From Rhopalosiphum padi (taxonomy: Eukaryota > Arthropoda > Insecta > Hemiptera > Aphididae): a DNA stretch of 64,000 nt. A program made the position numbers and the translations under genes. The stretch's first letter is position 1; each line of letters opens with the position of its first letter. This document shows, piece after piece, positions 1 to 13,547 of the stretch. The stretch lies in assembly GCF_020882245.1 (NCBI RefSeq), contig NC_083598.1, positions 42,135,858 to 42,199,857 of the forward strand, written 5' to 3'. Under the pieces are notes generated by a model that saw only the letters and a program-made list of their open reading frames with translations, was not told where the DNA came from and made no database searches.

Positions 1-3000
1 GAATTATCTTGATTTTTTTCAAGTGCAATTCATTCAAATAGATTAATGCATTAATTAAAATACCTGCATTATAATTACTAAAATATATTTCTGCTCATTT
101 AAGCAGGACATCTGCCCAAATATACAACACTTATTGTTTTTTATTGTTTTTAAAGATCATTTTGTCGCTATTGGTTTTCATCAAACTCTACGACACTGAA
201 ATACATCATTAAATAGATCAATCGCACTCGATTATCATTTATACGCTTATTGTTTTGAGCGGATTAAGTGCGTTAAAACACGGGTAAGGAGTTTATATAT
301 TTACAATATACATACTACATACTACATACTACATAGGTATATATAGATTTACACATTATACGTTATACGTTTTATGAAGATATCTATGCATTATATATAT
401 TATATACACGGAACGGAATTGTACTTTAACGACTTTCAGAGTCATAAAATGTCACGCAATACTTTTATCTAATATAATTCAATGTGTATTGGGAACTATA
501 TATTTTTTATCGTTCATAAAGTATATTTAGATTCTTAAATTCAGGATTAAATTTCAGCCTGATTGCTGCAGTATATGCGAGTTACGTGTAAAACTGTCAT
601 CGTATTTAATAGTATTTCTTTATTAATAATAAATTATGAAATATAAGTAAATGGTAGTACAAACTATATTATGAAGTTAAAATTATAGACTATACAATTC
701 ATAAATCAAAAATATAACTTATACTGCGATCAAGATTTCAAAACTGTAGTAATATAGTTGCCAGCTAGCCCGACTTCGCTCGTATTAAAATTAGTCTATA
801 AATCTATTGAAAAAAAATATATGTATATATATATATATTATATGAATCAGCATTGAAAATGGCAATAATTAACAAAACAACAATGATAATCATTAATTTT
901 ATTAATTATTAATTTTGGACGTAATCACTATCGCAAGACTCTAAGGTCTCAATTTCTAATATTCACAGAGCACTGCAATTTGAAAACCACTGAAATGTGC
1001 GATCGAATTATGATTCAAACGCTTTCCGTAGTTAAGGTTTTGGTCTTTTTTTTTAGCTTTTTTTATTCTAACAGTATTATTGTATTTATTAAATTCAATA
1101 TTTTTTTCCGATAAAATTATATCGATGATACCTGGTTATAGCAATATTATAGTATGCGTGTATTATTTTAGTTGTATACCAGTACTTAGCTGTAAGTCGT
1201 ATTCAAGATCGATATTTTTCTTTAAAAAGAAAAAAAACAAACAAAGCTTTTGAATTAAATAAAGTTATTCGTGGCAGCAAGCGCAACGGCATAATATTTA
1301 ATTGAGTTACATCCTTCGCTTCTGTAATAAAGTCGTGTTCTTTCCTAACTTGACCGTAGAACGTTAAATTATTTATAACGTCAGCTATTACGATCATTGT
1401 AGCAATTATTGTCCTCGTTATTATCATTAAACTTAAGGGGCCTTTTGATACCACAAACTATAAAATGTTTACAACTATCGTCGTATGTATTAGTATATTT
1501 TATTATCATTAATTATTGCAGCTAAGTGCTAAAACGTATAATTTAAATTTCTGAAAAATTATACAAGTAGGACCAATATTGAATATTATGCTATGTTACA
1601 ATGTTAGTTTACTTTACACGAAAGATTTTATAAATTGTGAACCGCAATAGGATATTGATGCGGTTAAGTTTAGTTAATGGTCAACATTTATTTACCTACC
1701 AAACCAACTTGTTTGTTCTTTTAAGTATGTGAATATAATATGTTATATTATTAAATATACAAAAACAAGTGAGATTTTAAATTTAATTTCAGATTAAATA
1801 CCATACGAAACGAGTTTGTTTCGTATCTATAATACACATTATATACATAGTAATTAATATGGAATACTATAGCATAATATACAGATAAAATATTTTCCGG
1901 TCACGATTAATGTAAGTAAAATAATAATCATACAAATACAAATACAATATATACCAAACCTATATGACTATATCCATATGCTATATTTTTATTATTTATT
2001 ACTTCATAAAAATATTTCCGTGGTTATAAAAATGAGCTGGAAAGTATATATTTTTTCGGGACGAAAAAAAAATCTATTTGTATAGGCTGTCATATGCACT
2101 TAACCAGCCAATTTCTCATAGTTCCCCCTTTTCAGGCCGGTCGTTTGTCTTCACACTTGTCTATCACGATGTCCGACCCCCTGTCAAAACTTCCCTCAAC
2201 TGAAATACATCACAACTTATGTATTCTGTCAGAACTATTTCCCTAGAGAAACCTTATACCCATATATATACGAAATAAATAAAATAACTATTAACTTTTT
2301 TTTCGGTCAAAAAATTATGAACTTGGAACACTTTATATGACAAAGAAGCACATTTGCCAGTAACATGCATTTACGCAGCATGTTTTGGACCACAATATTA
2401 CCAATACGTTACGCTTTGATAAGTGATAACATTCTGAATATGTTTAATCGTGTATAATACATATAAATATATATATTGTATCATTTTATAAGTTACATAA
2501 TTATAATATGCACACGAGATATGTATATAAATTTATATTATATAACATTTTTCCAAGAAATTGTGATGTGGTATTTAATATAATATATTATACTATACGT
2601 GTGGTACAAAAGTATATATTAAATTTTTTTTTTAAATTCATATTTGTTTGTTATATTATAAATCTGAGTTAACAAATATCTTCTCGTAGTGCATTGAAAT
2701 AAAAATAAATAAAGTACAAACCACATGTAGTATAATATTATTTAAAAGAACTCGGGTGAATAAAATGATATGAAATATTATGTACCAATTCTAAAAAACA
2801 TTAAATAAAAAAACGCATACATGAAATTTAAAAGACATTTAAATATTAAATTTTAACCAAAATATCGTATGACTGGTAAAAAAATATTTCCGCTTGAATT
2901 CGTTCTGATAAATAATACGATCGTGTGTTTCCCAGATTCGCAGTAAAACATTTTTACTGTATAAATGTATAATGTATATACATTACTACTTAATGAATGT

Positions 3001-6000
3001 TGTAGAACCCAAGAATGTCTCCATAAATTGTTAACTATATTAGGATTCATTAATTGTCTAGAACTCGTATTTTAATTAGTTTTAAATTCATTGACTAAAT
3101 ACCTAAACTAGAAATTTAAAATTATTTTATTTAATATTTTTAAAATAAAAATAATATTTCAAACTCTTCTGCTAACTTTCTAATGGTCTCTGGAAATACA
3201 TATGTTTTGAATTTTATTTTATAGTCCTTTATCGTTTTTATTTTGTTTTTTCATTATATAAAATTTAATATTGCAAGATCAGTAATATCAATCATGCTTG
3301 TTGTTTATATTATACAAAATGTATACTCTGCTTCACAGTGTATAAATGTAATGATGATATAGAACTTACGTACTTACGTTTGTATATTCAATAAATATAT
3401 ATTTATATATATATATATAAATTGTGTATAGATAACATGCATCTAACCTATATATATGATTTGGAGATAAAGGTTATATTACCTAGCTACTTTTGCAATA
3501 CTAAATTATATAGACTTTTAGATATCCTTTTTCACTAGTAATAATCGTTCAAAATCAGTAATACAATAGTATTACCTATTTTATTAATGTGATTAAATTA
3601 TTACGTAGATACATATTTATTTTAACCTATTAAAAAACAATAATTAAATAACAGTGCTAATACCTTAACGGGTATTACGAGTAATATAACGGATATTTAT
3701 ATTATACTTTTAATTTTCAAAATAATAACATAGGTACTATTCATGCATGAAGATTCATAATCAAGAATTTTGAAAACAAAACTTTTTTCCAATATATAAA
3801 GTAGGTCTTAATTATTTAATAAGTAATATCTACGTTAGCATGACGAATGATGTCGTAATTGGAAACGATTTACTAATTAATATTATTATTCAATTAAATT
3901 TTAATCATCAGCTAATTTAAATTATTAATATTCTTAGACTTTTTAATTATTTTAAGCTGAATGAACCTAGCATTGTTTAAGATTTATAATGTGAACTCAA
4001 ATACATTACAAAGTAGCTTTGTGCCATTTAAATCAAAATAAAATAAAAAGATATTAATGTATAAAATAAGGTAATAAGTATCTCAGAAATGAAAACTAAA
4101 ATAATTTATTATACCAATTATAAGTATAACCTAAATGAGACGTGAAACCCAACCCAGTACCCAGATAATTATGCATGGTATTATTAATCATTATCTTGTT
4201 TGAATAAGCCGTAGGTATAGTGTAAGTAAATATTTTCAAACGTGATGAGTCAAATATTAATAGAATGGTTATCATTTATTAGTTATTAGTTTATTATAAT
4301 TTATCAATTACAAAATATGATTCTTTTTTTTCTCTTCAATATGTTCTCAAATATGTTAACTCAAACAAGTATAATTCTTATATTTTAAAATATGTCAAAC
4401 TAATCAAAAATACCTACTAAAACTTTCCAATGTTAGATTAGTATACATTACATTTAAAAACTAATATAATAGTGTTAACTATAGTGTTTAATTTTAAGTT
4501 TAATGCCAGTGAAAAGAGCTATTTAAACATGTTTTAAACATATAATTATAATTATTACAACATTTTTTAAGTACGGGTACCTTCTAATGCAATATTGAAA
4601 TATTAGAGATGAAATTTAAGGGTTGATAATGTATGAATATTATAGAGAACTATTTATCTAGTAGTAAAAGACGTGTGTGTAAAAATTGAATACTAGACTC
4701 CTACTTTTAAATTATAAGTATATACATTATACGTGTAATAGCTGGGTTCTAATTATTTAAAAAAAAAGATTGAACATTATACAAAGACGATTCTCTAAGG
4801 TAACCTTCCAAATGTATTTCATTTTTTCTTCGTTTAATTCAGTAACTTTTTTACCTATTTATATTTATATAATTTGTTTTTATTTTAAAATAATAGTTTA
4901 AGATTTATAGAATAATTAATTTCCAATAAATAATAAACCATCATGTTCATTATACGTAAAAATTAATTTAATTTATACTTTATTGGTCATATATTTTTGA
5001 TCGTGTTTTACCTACTACAAGGTTTGACACGTGATTACTATGAGTAATTTTATCGGGAAATTGTATCAAGGCTGAGTTTATATAGCAATAAAGATAATCC
5101 CGAACCAACTTTTCAAAACATTTATTAAGTTCATATAATTTTTTTTATCATTAAAATATTATTATAATCAAAAATAAATTTATCCAATATTTTTTTAATA
5201 TAGATATACGTATTATAGCTATATTCATTAGGTATTTAAATATAATGTATAAAATGATTTTCTAATTTTACATAGGTAGGTAAATTTATAAAATCATTTT
5301 GTTGAGTTAAGTCAATCTTATAAGTTATAAGTTTATATAATTTAACAAACAATATATTTTTCTTTAAAAGTTTAAATTTAATATGTAGAAAATAGAAAAA
5401 TATTAACTTAACTCAGTGATATATGTATATATTTTTTAATTACCATCTGAATCATACATATAATAGTGATTGTGCAACTTTCAAATTATTAAAGAATGAC
5501 TAAATAAATACGTTGTTTATATACTATTCATTCATCTTGCATAGAAACTATAAACTAACTATAGTAGTTAAGAAAATTACACGGTTATGTCAACATAAAA
5601 TATCAAAGTACGTATTTTATTTATTTATTTCATTATTTGTATATTTAAGACCATTGTATAATACAAAGCGATTAATAAAAATATTAATTAATTAGTTTTA
5701 ACCACAGCAGTTTTACATAAAACATATTTAATATTATTTAGGTAATTATTTTAAATTAACTATTAAATGCTATAATGAATCGTTACACTAAATTTTTAAC
5801 TAGTTAAAAGGACAATACACCACCGGTAATTTATCCATGAAATAAGTTTTACGCAGTACAAATTTACGGAATATTCACAATATTCTGACCAAATTGTTAT
5901 CATATATATATTTATATATAATATACATATCGAGACATTTTTATTTTTTTTTTATAATATACCTACAACAATCAAAATTATTCATTTATATAAATCAATT

Positions 6001-7000
6001 AATTTTTTTTTTGTATTATTTGTTTACTCGTATTCAAAATTATTGTGTGTTGATATCAATAAAATAAAATTCAACACAGGTAAAATTCCCTTCTACGTTG
6101 TGTACAAATTTGGTAAATCTACTGTAAATTATGTACTCAAAATTTGATCCCTTGTGAATCCATTTTTCTATTTACACTATTTCATAATTATGCAACAACT
6201 ATTGGTATCGACACACGATTTCACTTTAAAAATACTTAGATGATTAGTATTTAAATATATTAGATACTACTCCTCAAATAAAGGGTGCGTGGTGTCTTCT
6301 TATGTTATTCAGTTAATTAATTAACAGACTAGTTAGGTAGAAAAGTGTAAAAAAAAATGAATTCAACTTTAAACTTTTAACAAGTTAGTCCGCACAGCCT
6401 ACCTAATATGGAGGTATACAGTGCATTTGAAAATAATTATGAGTTCAGAGTTGGGTAATGAGAAATTTAAAAATATCAGATGTTTATCGTATGCATACAT
6501 AAATACATAGTATTCGTAATTATGATTACATAACTTGTAAGTACATAGATATATTGTTTGTTGTTCATAATTATTAAATTTCACACTAAACGTGCTATGA
6601 TCGTTAGTCCACAACTATAGCTACTTAAGTTAAATTAACGTAATAATGTAGGTATATATCAATAGATTATGTATATTTTATTTATATTTTTCTTCCTACT
6701 TATATTCTTCTCTTTTATAAATCCATGACCTATAGATATTCTATGATAGTTCAATAAACAATGTACCTTAAATGTAAAAATATTCATTAAGTTATTGTAT
6801 TTTTAGTTTGAGAACGATACGGATTTAACTTTGATCGGTTGATCGTACGATATTGTTATTGTCTTATTGAGTTTTAGAATCCGTTAAATTCTTATTTAAT
6901 TTTTAATATTTTTTCAAATCATTGTACGAATTAATCAAAAAGTGAACTCGTATCGATGAGTCGTCACGAGCTACGTAGTCATATTGAGCGCATCGCTTAC
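1..7000. other. AT-rich non-coding DNA, probably intron 1 of the Phox2-like gene
   Basis: I see no convincing coding exon on either strand. The few open frames are short, rich in Ile, Tyr, Phe and Asn, and lack protein character. The stretch begins at the splice donor that ends the Phox2-like first exon (minus-strand GT at 7000-6999), so it is inferred to be the start of a long intron, at least 7 kb. No homeodomain-coding segment was found. Short AT runs occur, for example around 3396-3420. Confidence 0.55.
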
Positions 7001-7373
7001 CTGGCAAATTCATTGCGGTCGAGAACATTGTCGGCCGCCCCGGGTGATGGTCCTGGTGATGTCCGTGGTGGTGTCCTCGAGCGGCGGCTGCGGCTGCGGC
7101 GGCGGCTGCGGACGTGACGCCGCTGCCGTTGTGGCCGTTGCCGGACGCAACAGCCGCAGCGGCCGCGGCAGCCGACAGGTGATGGCCCATGGCCGTATTG
7201 TACGACCGAGCGGCCATGGACGCGGTGGGACCGAACCGGTACGCGGCGTGCGTCATCTGGCCGCACGTGGTCAGGTCGCCGTATCCCATGGCCGCGTGGT
7301 CCATGTTAGACGCGGCCGTGGTGGTGCCGGTCAGACCGTCAAAGTTGGCTTGGTTCAGGTACGAGTAGTCCAT
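7001..7373 (-). CDS. Phox2: Phox2-like paired-type homeobox protein, first coding exon (partial gene)
   Basis: This is the N-terminal exon of a transcription factor resembling PHOX2A/PHOX2B, which specify autonomic and visceral neurons in vertebrates. The ATG at 7373-7371 opens with MDYSYLN, the characteristic Phox2 start. A YGDLTTCGQ segment at about residues 31-39 matches the conserved Tyr-Gly-Asp...Cys-x-Gln of the family. Next come an Ala tract (68-74), a second run of ten Ala (89-98) and a His-rich stretch (101-110). The exon holds 124 codons plus one base and ends at a good donor (GTAAGC), so the homeodomain is encoded by later exons at lower coordinates outside the window. Vertebrate Phox2 genes also end exon 1 before the homeodomain. 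GC content is far above the surroundings, and overlapping open frames here are by-products of it. Family call fairly sure; strict orthology inferred. Confidence 0.68.
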
Positions 7374-8460
7374 GATGATTGTGCGTTATCGCGTACCGTT
7401 ATCTCATCGGGCGACGCGCACGTGTGTGATGACGTATGTCTACGACTATTGTTGATACGACTGCTGTAGTCGAGAGAAACAGCAGTCACTGCAGACGTGT
7501 GCGCGCAGTATCTCGACGAAAACCAATAAGGTTTATTAAAGTATTATTATTCGGTATGTTTTACTGCTTATATGCACTTTTGCAGGTCGAATACGTGTGG
7601 CCCGCCAGAGCGAAATCGAGTGATGTGGAGAAAAAAGACGTCCGCGGAAAATGAGGGATGGCGGCGGCAAAAATCAAAATAAAATAATTATATTATTATG
7701 TATAGATAGTAACAACTATACGTGAGTATAATATTGATATTATTATAATAATTGTGATGCGTATCAGTGATGCTACGGCGGTGATGATGATGATGATCTA
7801 ATAATAATAGTAATAATAATAATAATTTTGTGTTCGGCGATATTATAGTCTCGTACGTATTGTGACGGCGAGAAATGGACGGCGGCGGACGTGGCGGCAG
7901 CGGACGCGGTGGCGGACAGTAGAAGAGGACGATACGACAACGACGACTACGACGACGATGATTACGGTGACGCGCGCGCGGCGGTATATACGACGGTGTC
8001 GTCGGTTCCAAATCAAATGATGGCCCTGCGTAATTCAATAACTGGCCGTCGCGTAGAAAAGTGCGAATAACCCACCCCCTTTATTCGGGCGGCGGCGCGC
8101 GGCGTGCCGGTCACCGCCGCCGCCGGAGGGGCGCATACGGCGACGGCGGCAGCGGTGACTTTGCGGCCCCCGGGTTGGGCGGGGCATGCCCGGCCGACAC
8201 CCTCGCCCCCGCAGCGCCATTGGTCTCGCGGCGCGCGCGCAACCCCTCGCCCACCGCCGCCGCAATCCACCCCCGCGGGCTTCGCAACCACGACCACCAC
8301 TCGGCTAAAGGTGCGCGTGTGCGGGGCACGACGTACGCCCGTTTTTTCTTCGTATTTTTTTTCGCTAGCGCTCGCGACGGTTGACACCACCACCTCCACC
8401 GCCGTTTCCGCCGCGGTAAACCGACGCGCGAGCGAAAACACCCGTGTAATGTAGTATAAT
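7374..8460 (-). promoter_or_regulatory. CpG-rich upstream region of the Phox2-like gene
   Basis: Directly upstream of the Phox2-like start codon, this region is rich in G, C and CpG, most strongly at about 7860-8450, in contrast with the AT-rich DNA around it. Long open frames on both strands here are what high GC produces: they are Arg/Pro/Ala/Gly-rich and conflict with one another. A 5' UTR and promoter are the likeliest content. I found no clear TATA or initiator element that would fix the start site. Confidence 0.4.
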
Positions 8461-8520
8461 ATTATTATATTGTTATTATTATTGTTATCGTTGTATTACC
8501 AGACGAATCCCTTCTTATTA

Positions 8521-8525
8521 TGTGT

Positions 8526-8566
<41 letters not shown>
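8521..8566. repeat. (GT)n microsatellite
   Basis: A run of about twenty GT units, interrupted once by GTA, at the edge of the CpG-rich block. It accounts for the poly-Cys/Val open frame here. Confidence 0.95.
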
Positions 8567-8567
<1 letters not shown>

Positions 8568-11500
8568 TATATATAAACGGCCATTCCAATCCCTCTTGGA
8601 AGACGTGCGCGCTGCATCGTCTGTTTTTTTACCGTTTTTATCATGTATAATATTATTAAAGCTTCGGCGATATATGCGCCTAAATCCGTGGCGATTTCTT
8701 TCGTTAAAAAAAATATCTCTCGTCACTTTATTATATACTATATACGACATACGTATACGATTTTGTCGACTAAAAAATAGTGATATTGCCTAATCCAACA
8801 CTATATACTTAATCTTTTATCTATGCACTATAATATATGTCTATACCAGTGCCATTTTTGTCATGCGAAATTTTAAAGATCTTGCAATCATATAGTATTC
8901 TATATTTTCTAAAACTGTTTTATATTTACTGTAGTTTTTTCGTTTTATATAATATTAAATATTTTTTAAGTATTATTATATGCTGTGTATATACTTGTAT
9001 TAATTTTTACATGAATATAGGTAAAGGCCTATACATATTATATACATACATAAATTCTATATTACATAATATATATATAAGTAAGTACTATTGTGCAACA
9101 TTGCTTTACCAAATACGATCAACTACACTATAGCCAATATACTTTTAAACGTTTATAAGAACAATTATAGTTCACAGTACACACTAACACTATTCACATT
9201 ACTGGACTCAGTACGGCTTTAATACATAAACCGATGAACGATCGAAAACACCCGTTTAATGTAGCATGTTATATTATTATTATTACCATCGGTGTAACTT
9301 AAATTACCAGAAAAAATCCTCCTTATATAGTAATATCTATTACATTTGTATATGTGTATGTATATATTAAAAACGATTCTTCCCGTTCCACTTGGAAGAT
9401 ACTTGTACTGAATTGTCTGTTATTATCGTTATTATGTTGTACTTACACGATGTATGCCAAATCCAATGCGATTTTTTCATTTACAGGTACCACTCATTAC
9501 TATTACTATAAATATCTTAAAATATTTATACATTCATGTATATCCATAAAAAAAAATAATTTTCTCCTTGAAATTCTAATTTTTTTCATGTTTCATACAT
9601 ATGTAATTTTAATAACTCCATTATAAATTAATTCTAAAAATAATGACACTGTAGTCACAATCATTAAAGGAAAAATATGTTCTTATGATTAATCTTTATC
9701 AAAAATAAAATTTATTCCCAGGTAGTATTTATTACCTAATAGTCCTAATATAATATAGTTTAGCGTATTCGGGTATTATATGTATTATAGCCATTATAAT
9801 AGTGTTTTCAATAAAGTTTATTAATTATAAATACTCAATTCACACTATTCTAGTTGGTATATTTATATAAAATAGCTTAAGATCGCGAAGAACGCTGAAA
9901 AAATATGTAAACAAACTTGCAAATCATACATAGATATATGGTGGAAGACACTATCATTATTTTAAAAACTACAAATGTTTTTGAAAATATTTTTCTTATA
10001 TGATTTTAAGTCAATAAAAATACATTTTTTCTAGAATACTTTAGTATACAAATATTTTGAATAGGGAATTTATGAGTTAGATAAGTATTTTAATATTTAA
10101 TAGTTTTTATGAGCGAAGTCGAGTGGTACCTACCTCGAAAAAATGTTAGTCTATTACTTCACATAGATATCTAAACATTCTATACATTAAACAATTATAA
10201 TTAACAAACTACTTATTATAAATCAAATACTCTGAACAATATTTTACTTTAGAGTATAGAAATATATATTTATAAATGTTGTTGTCATCACTAGAGTAAA
10301 AACTTAATTAACAACAGGCTAAAGGTCGACTCATCGTTGTATTATCTGTGGTTAGTTTAGTTACATAGGTACCGAAATAGATAAAAATAAATGCTATTTT
10401 AATTTTTGTTCAAAGGTTATTATAATATATATATATAATTTTATGTTTTATCAAAACAATATAATATAATATTTTGAGTGGTCGTTATTATGTAAATGTG
10501 TTATATCATTGATTATAAATACTATTTATAATCAATTCCTATTCTTTTTATAATAATCTAGTATTTAAACAATAAATAAAAATAAAAATTATTAGCAAAA
10601 TTTAAAAGATAGAAAACGCAATTATATCTAAGGTACCGGCATATTAATCCTTCTTTGCATATAATTCTATGTATATTATTAATTATTATACATCGTATTA
10701 GCATAGACAAATTAATTTTAAATATTATAAATCATCTATATTTTGTATTTTTCTGATTCGTTCCACGTTGTAGTAGTAATAAATAATAAATATATATCTT
10801 ATAAACATAAATAAATTTGTCATAAAAATAAGAATCATGCGAGAAGTTTTGGAAGGTAATATAACAGCAGGAAGACCATAAGTATTTATCTCTCTGCTAC
10901 AGTTTTTCGTAGAACAGTATGTAATGTGCGTATTCATGTATAATATACGGTTAGGGCAAGAGGGTGAATGAGTGTGAGAGAGATTAGTTGGTATTGGTAC
11001 ACGAGAGGAAAAGAAAAAGCACGATTGTCTAATGTAAACGAAAGGCGATAAATTTTGTAAACACTTATTGGAATTTAGATACACGTTTGCAGGAAGTAGC
11101 TGAATATAATTTAGCGCAGTCGAGATGGAAAGAGAAAAGCTAAAAACGTCGGGAAAGAAAAAATGCATCAAAACATGGTACAGCGTTGGTATACAACGCA
11201 CAGTGAGTTATCATCGTTATTTATCGTATGTTACTGTTATGGACATATTATTATGTGACGTGCGAGTTTAGCTACCGGAATAATAACCACACACGTCACA
11301 CACAAGAGCTGCTGGATCTATTTGGATTATTACAAAGTTTTTCCCCGGACGAATAACCGATCGTGAATAATAAAGTGTGATGTACAGTGCAATTATGTAC
11401 ACTATACGTCCCGAATGAGCGGCCGTGCCGAACAATCCGAAATAATAAAAGAACAAAAAACACAAAAATTTGGAGGTTGCGACATGCCGGATTTTTTAAA

Positions 11501-11794
11501 TTTTATCTCGCCGTGAAAAACTATCATACGGTTTTTCACATTACTCCTGCGTCGTATTATTATTATTGTTATTATTTATACCGCAAAATGTAAAAAAAAT
11601 CATCATAATCGTTACTCTCTCGCGGAGACGATCGCGCGCGGATAAGCGTACGTATATATTATATATTATATATAATAGTGTTTGACATCGCATCGTTTTG
11701 TGCGTGACAGATGCGCGATATCCGTCGTCGTGCATGCGTATATAATACAATCTTCCACCCCACGAAAAACCGCTCGTAAATAGTGTATACACTG
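8567..11794. other. Non-coding AT-rich DNA
   Basis: No supported gene. A 158-codon minus-strand open frame at 10725-11201 has no domain, no splice context and low-complexity composition, so I do not call it. A short perfect hairpin (10-base arms gattataaat/atttataatc) lies near 10510-10533. Confidence 0.5.
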
Positions 11795-11808
11795 CACACA
11801 CACATACA

Positions 11809-11863
<55 letters not shown>
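11795..11863. repeat. (CA)n microsatellite
   Basis: About 69 bases of CA dinucleotides with two CATA interruptions near the left end. The Val/Cys open frames on the minus strand come from this repeat. Confidence 0.95.
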
Positions 11864-11866
<3 letters not shown>

Positions 11867-13295
11867 GTGTACACTGTGTTTGTGTAACAGCCGCGGGCAG
11901 AAAATGAATTTCGCCTAGTTGCCGACGACTACGACGACTACTACGACGACGACAACGAGTTCAGTAGTAGTTGTATTCGTCGCCTTGTTTTTCCTGCAAT
12001 TTAGCGCGTTACGCGCGCGCTCGTGTGCGTATTTGCAGTGTTTGTTAACCACCACGACTGCCGCCACTAACGACACCACCGCCACCACACACAATTCATA
12101 AATATAATATATATATATACATACTACATATGAGTGTGTTTGTGTGTTTAAACAGAAACAGTATATATATATATGTATACGATAATAATATTCCTGGTGG
12201 TGGGCGAGATGCAATGTCCCGAGGACACACGTACATATATATATATATAATAGTGTGCAGCCTGTCGATCGTTCGAATCTAAATAATTTAGCCCCTCTCC
12301 GTGTATATTATATTATTGAGGTCGGCGTACGTGTCGAAATGACGCGATGTTTTTTTGCACCGCCGCCGGCGACGAATATTTTCCTTTTTCGACAGTTCCT
12401 ATTTCTTTATTTTTCTAATCAGCAGTTATTGTAGGTAACCCGCGAAAATGAAAGTCACTTATGGAAGTCGATTCTTGAATATCGTCAACGCTATAATAAT
12501 CTTAAACAAAAAAACATTTGCCTCGTGATATATGTACTATTGGTCTATTCTTACAACGTCTAGCTATATGTGGATAGTCTGACGGGTACGACGAAATGTA
12601 TTTTGTCAATAATTTTCTCAAAGATATTTAAGAATCGACGGCACCCGGCACTCTGATTTTCGAATATTGCAACTATTTATTATTTAATTGTATAAGAAAT
12701 ATAGTCGTCCATTGTGTGTATATTGGTACTTAGATTATAACGAAAAGTTCAATATTTTTTAGGAGGATTATTTTTTCATAATTTAATGCGATGGCAATTA
12801 ATAATGACATTTTTGAAAAAAAAATATAATTATTTAATATTTTACTTTTCTGTGTGATAACATATTCGTATACATTTTTAATTTCGTATTCTCTCAAACA
12901 GAATATTTTTCGAAGAATTTCTGTAGTTCAATACATAAAAATCTAATTTCGAACGAGTAGCTAATAATGTAGCGTTATAAATTTATAACGATAACAAATT
13001 TGACATTATACATTGTGCTGAAACAATGGAGCATCTATATCGAATGTATACTATTCATATTATTTTATACTTCAAAAAATGAATAGAAAATTATTCGAGA
13101 TAGGTTAAGTTATTGAAAGAGTTTACCGGGGAAAATTATAGGGGATAGGGCTCTAAAATAGACTTATTAGTGTGACATAATCGATTAAATTATAGCCGAG
13201 TTATGTGGGTAAGTAGAATTTTCGTTCAAAAGTAACGAAAATACACAACACTATAAATTGGTGGTAATTTATAATATTATTATAATAGATATAGG
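11864..13295. other. Mixed simple-sequence and AT-rich non-coding DNA
   Basis: Moderately GC-rich up to about 12320, with ACG/ACT triplet repeats near 11925-11958 and ACC/GCC-rich DNA near 12050-12090. It becomes AT-rich after that. No exon with coding character was recognised. Confidence 0.4.
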
Positions 13296-13547
13296 CATAG
13301 GCGTAACTAGGGGAGGGGGCTTGGGTGGGCCCCCAGAATTTTAAGGTAAATGTATGTGTACATAAACATATTTGTATTAACTTTATTTTTGCCTACAATA
13401 TAAAAAAATATAATGTTCCATATAAACGAATAATCATTCAAATTAGTTGTAAACATCAATAGAAACAATAAATAATAATCAGTTAAAAAAAAAAAATTAA
13501 GAATTTAGCCCCCCCCCCCCTAAATTAAAAAACTATTTACGCCTATG
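13296..13547. mobile_element. Non-autonomous hAT-like element (MITE), 252 bp
   Basis: Terminal inverted repeats are cataggcgtaactag at the left and the reverse complement of cataggcgtaaatag at the right (14 of 15 match). The 8-base flanks gatatagg (13288-13295) and ggtatagg (13548-13555) match at 7 of 8 positions, as expected for an aged hAT target-site duplication. The interior has a G-run near the left end and a C-run near the right end, and no coding capacity. Confidence 0.7.

Noticed and set aside
6984..7469. 161-codon plus-strand frame across the Phox2-like exon
   Set aside because: It is the antisense by-product of the GC-rich homeobox exon, which has the conserved start and a proper donor.
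8013..8454. Several long open frames on both strands
   Set aside because: High GC removes stop codons in all frames. The products are Arg/Pro/Ala/Gly-rich and mutually exclusive.
10725..11201. 158-codon minus-strand open frame
   Set aside because: Long for AT-rich DNA, but rich in Ser/Tyr/Ile/Phe with no domain, no splice sites and no flanking gene signals. Best explained by chance.
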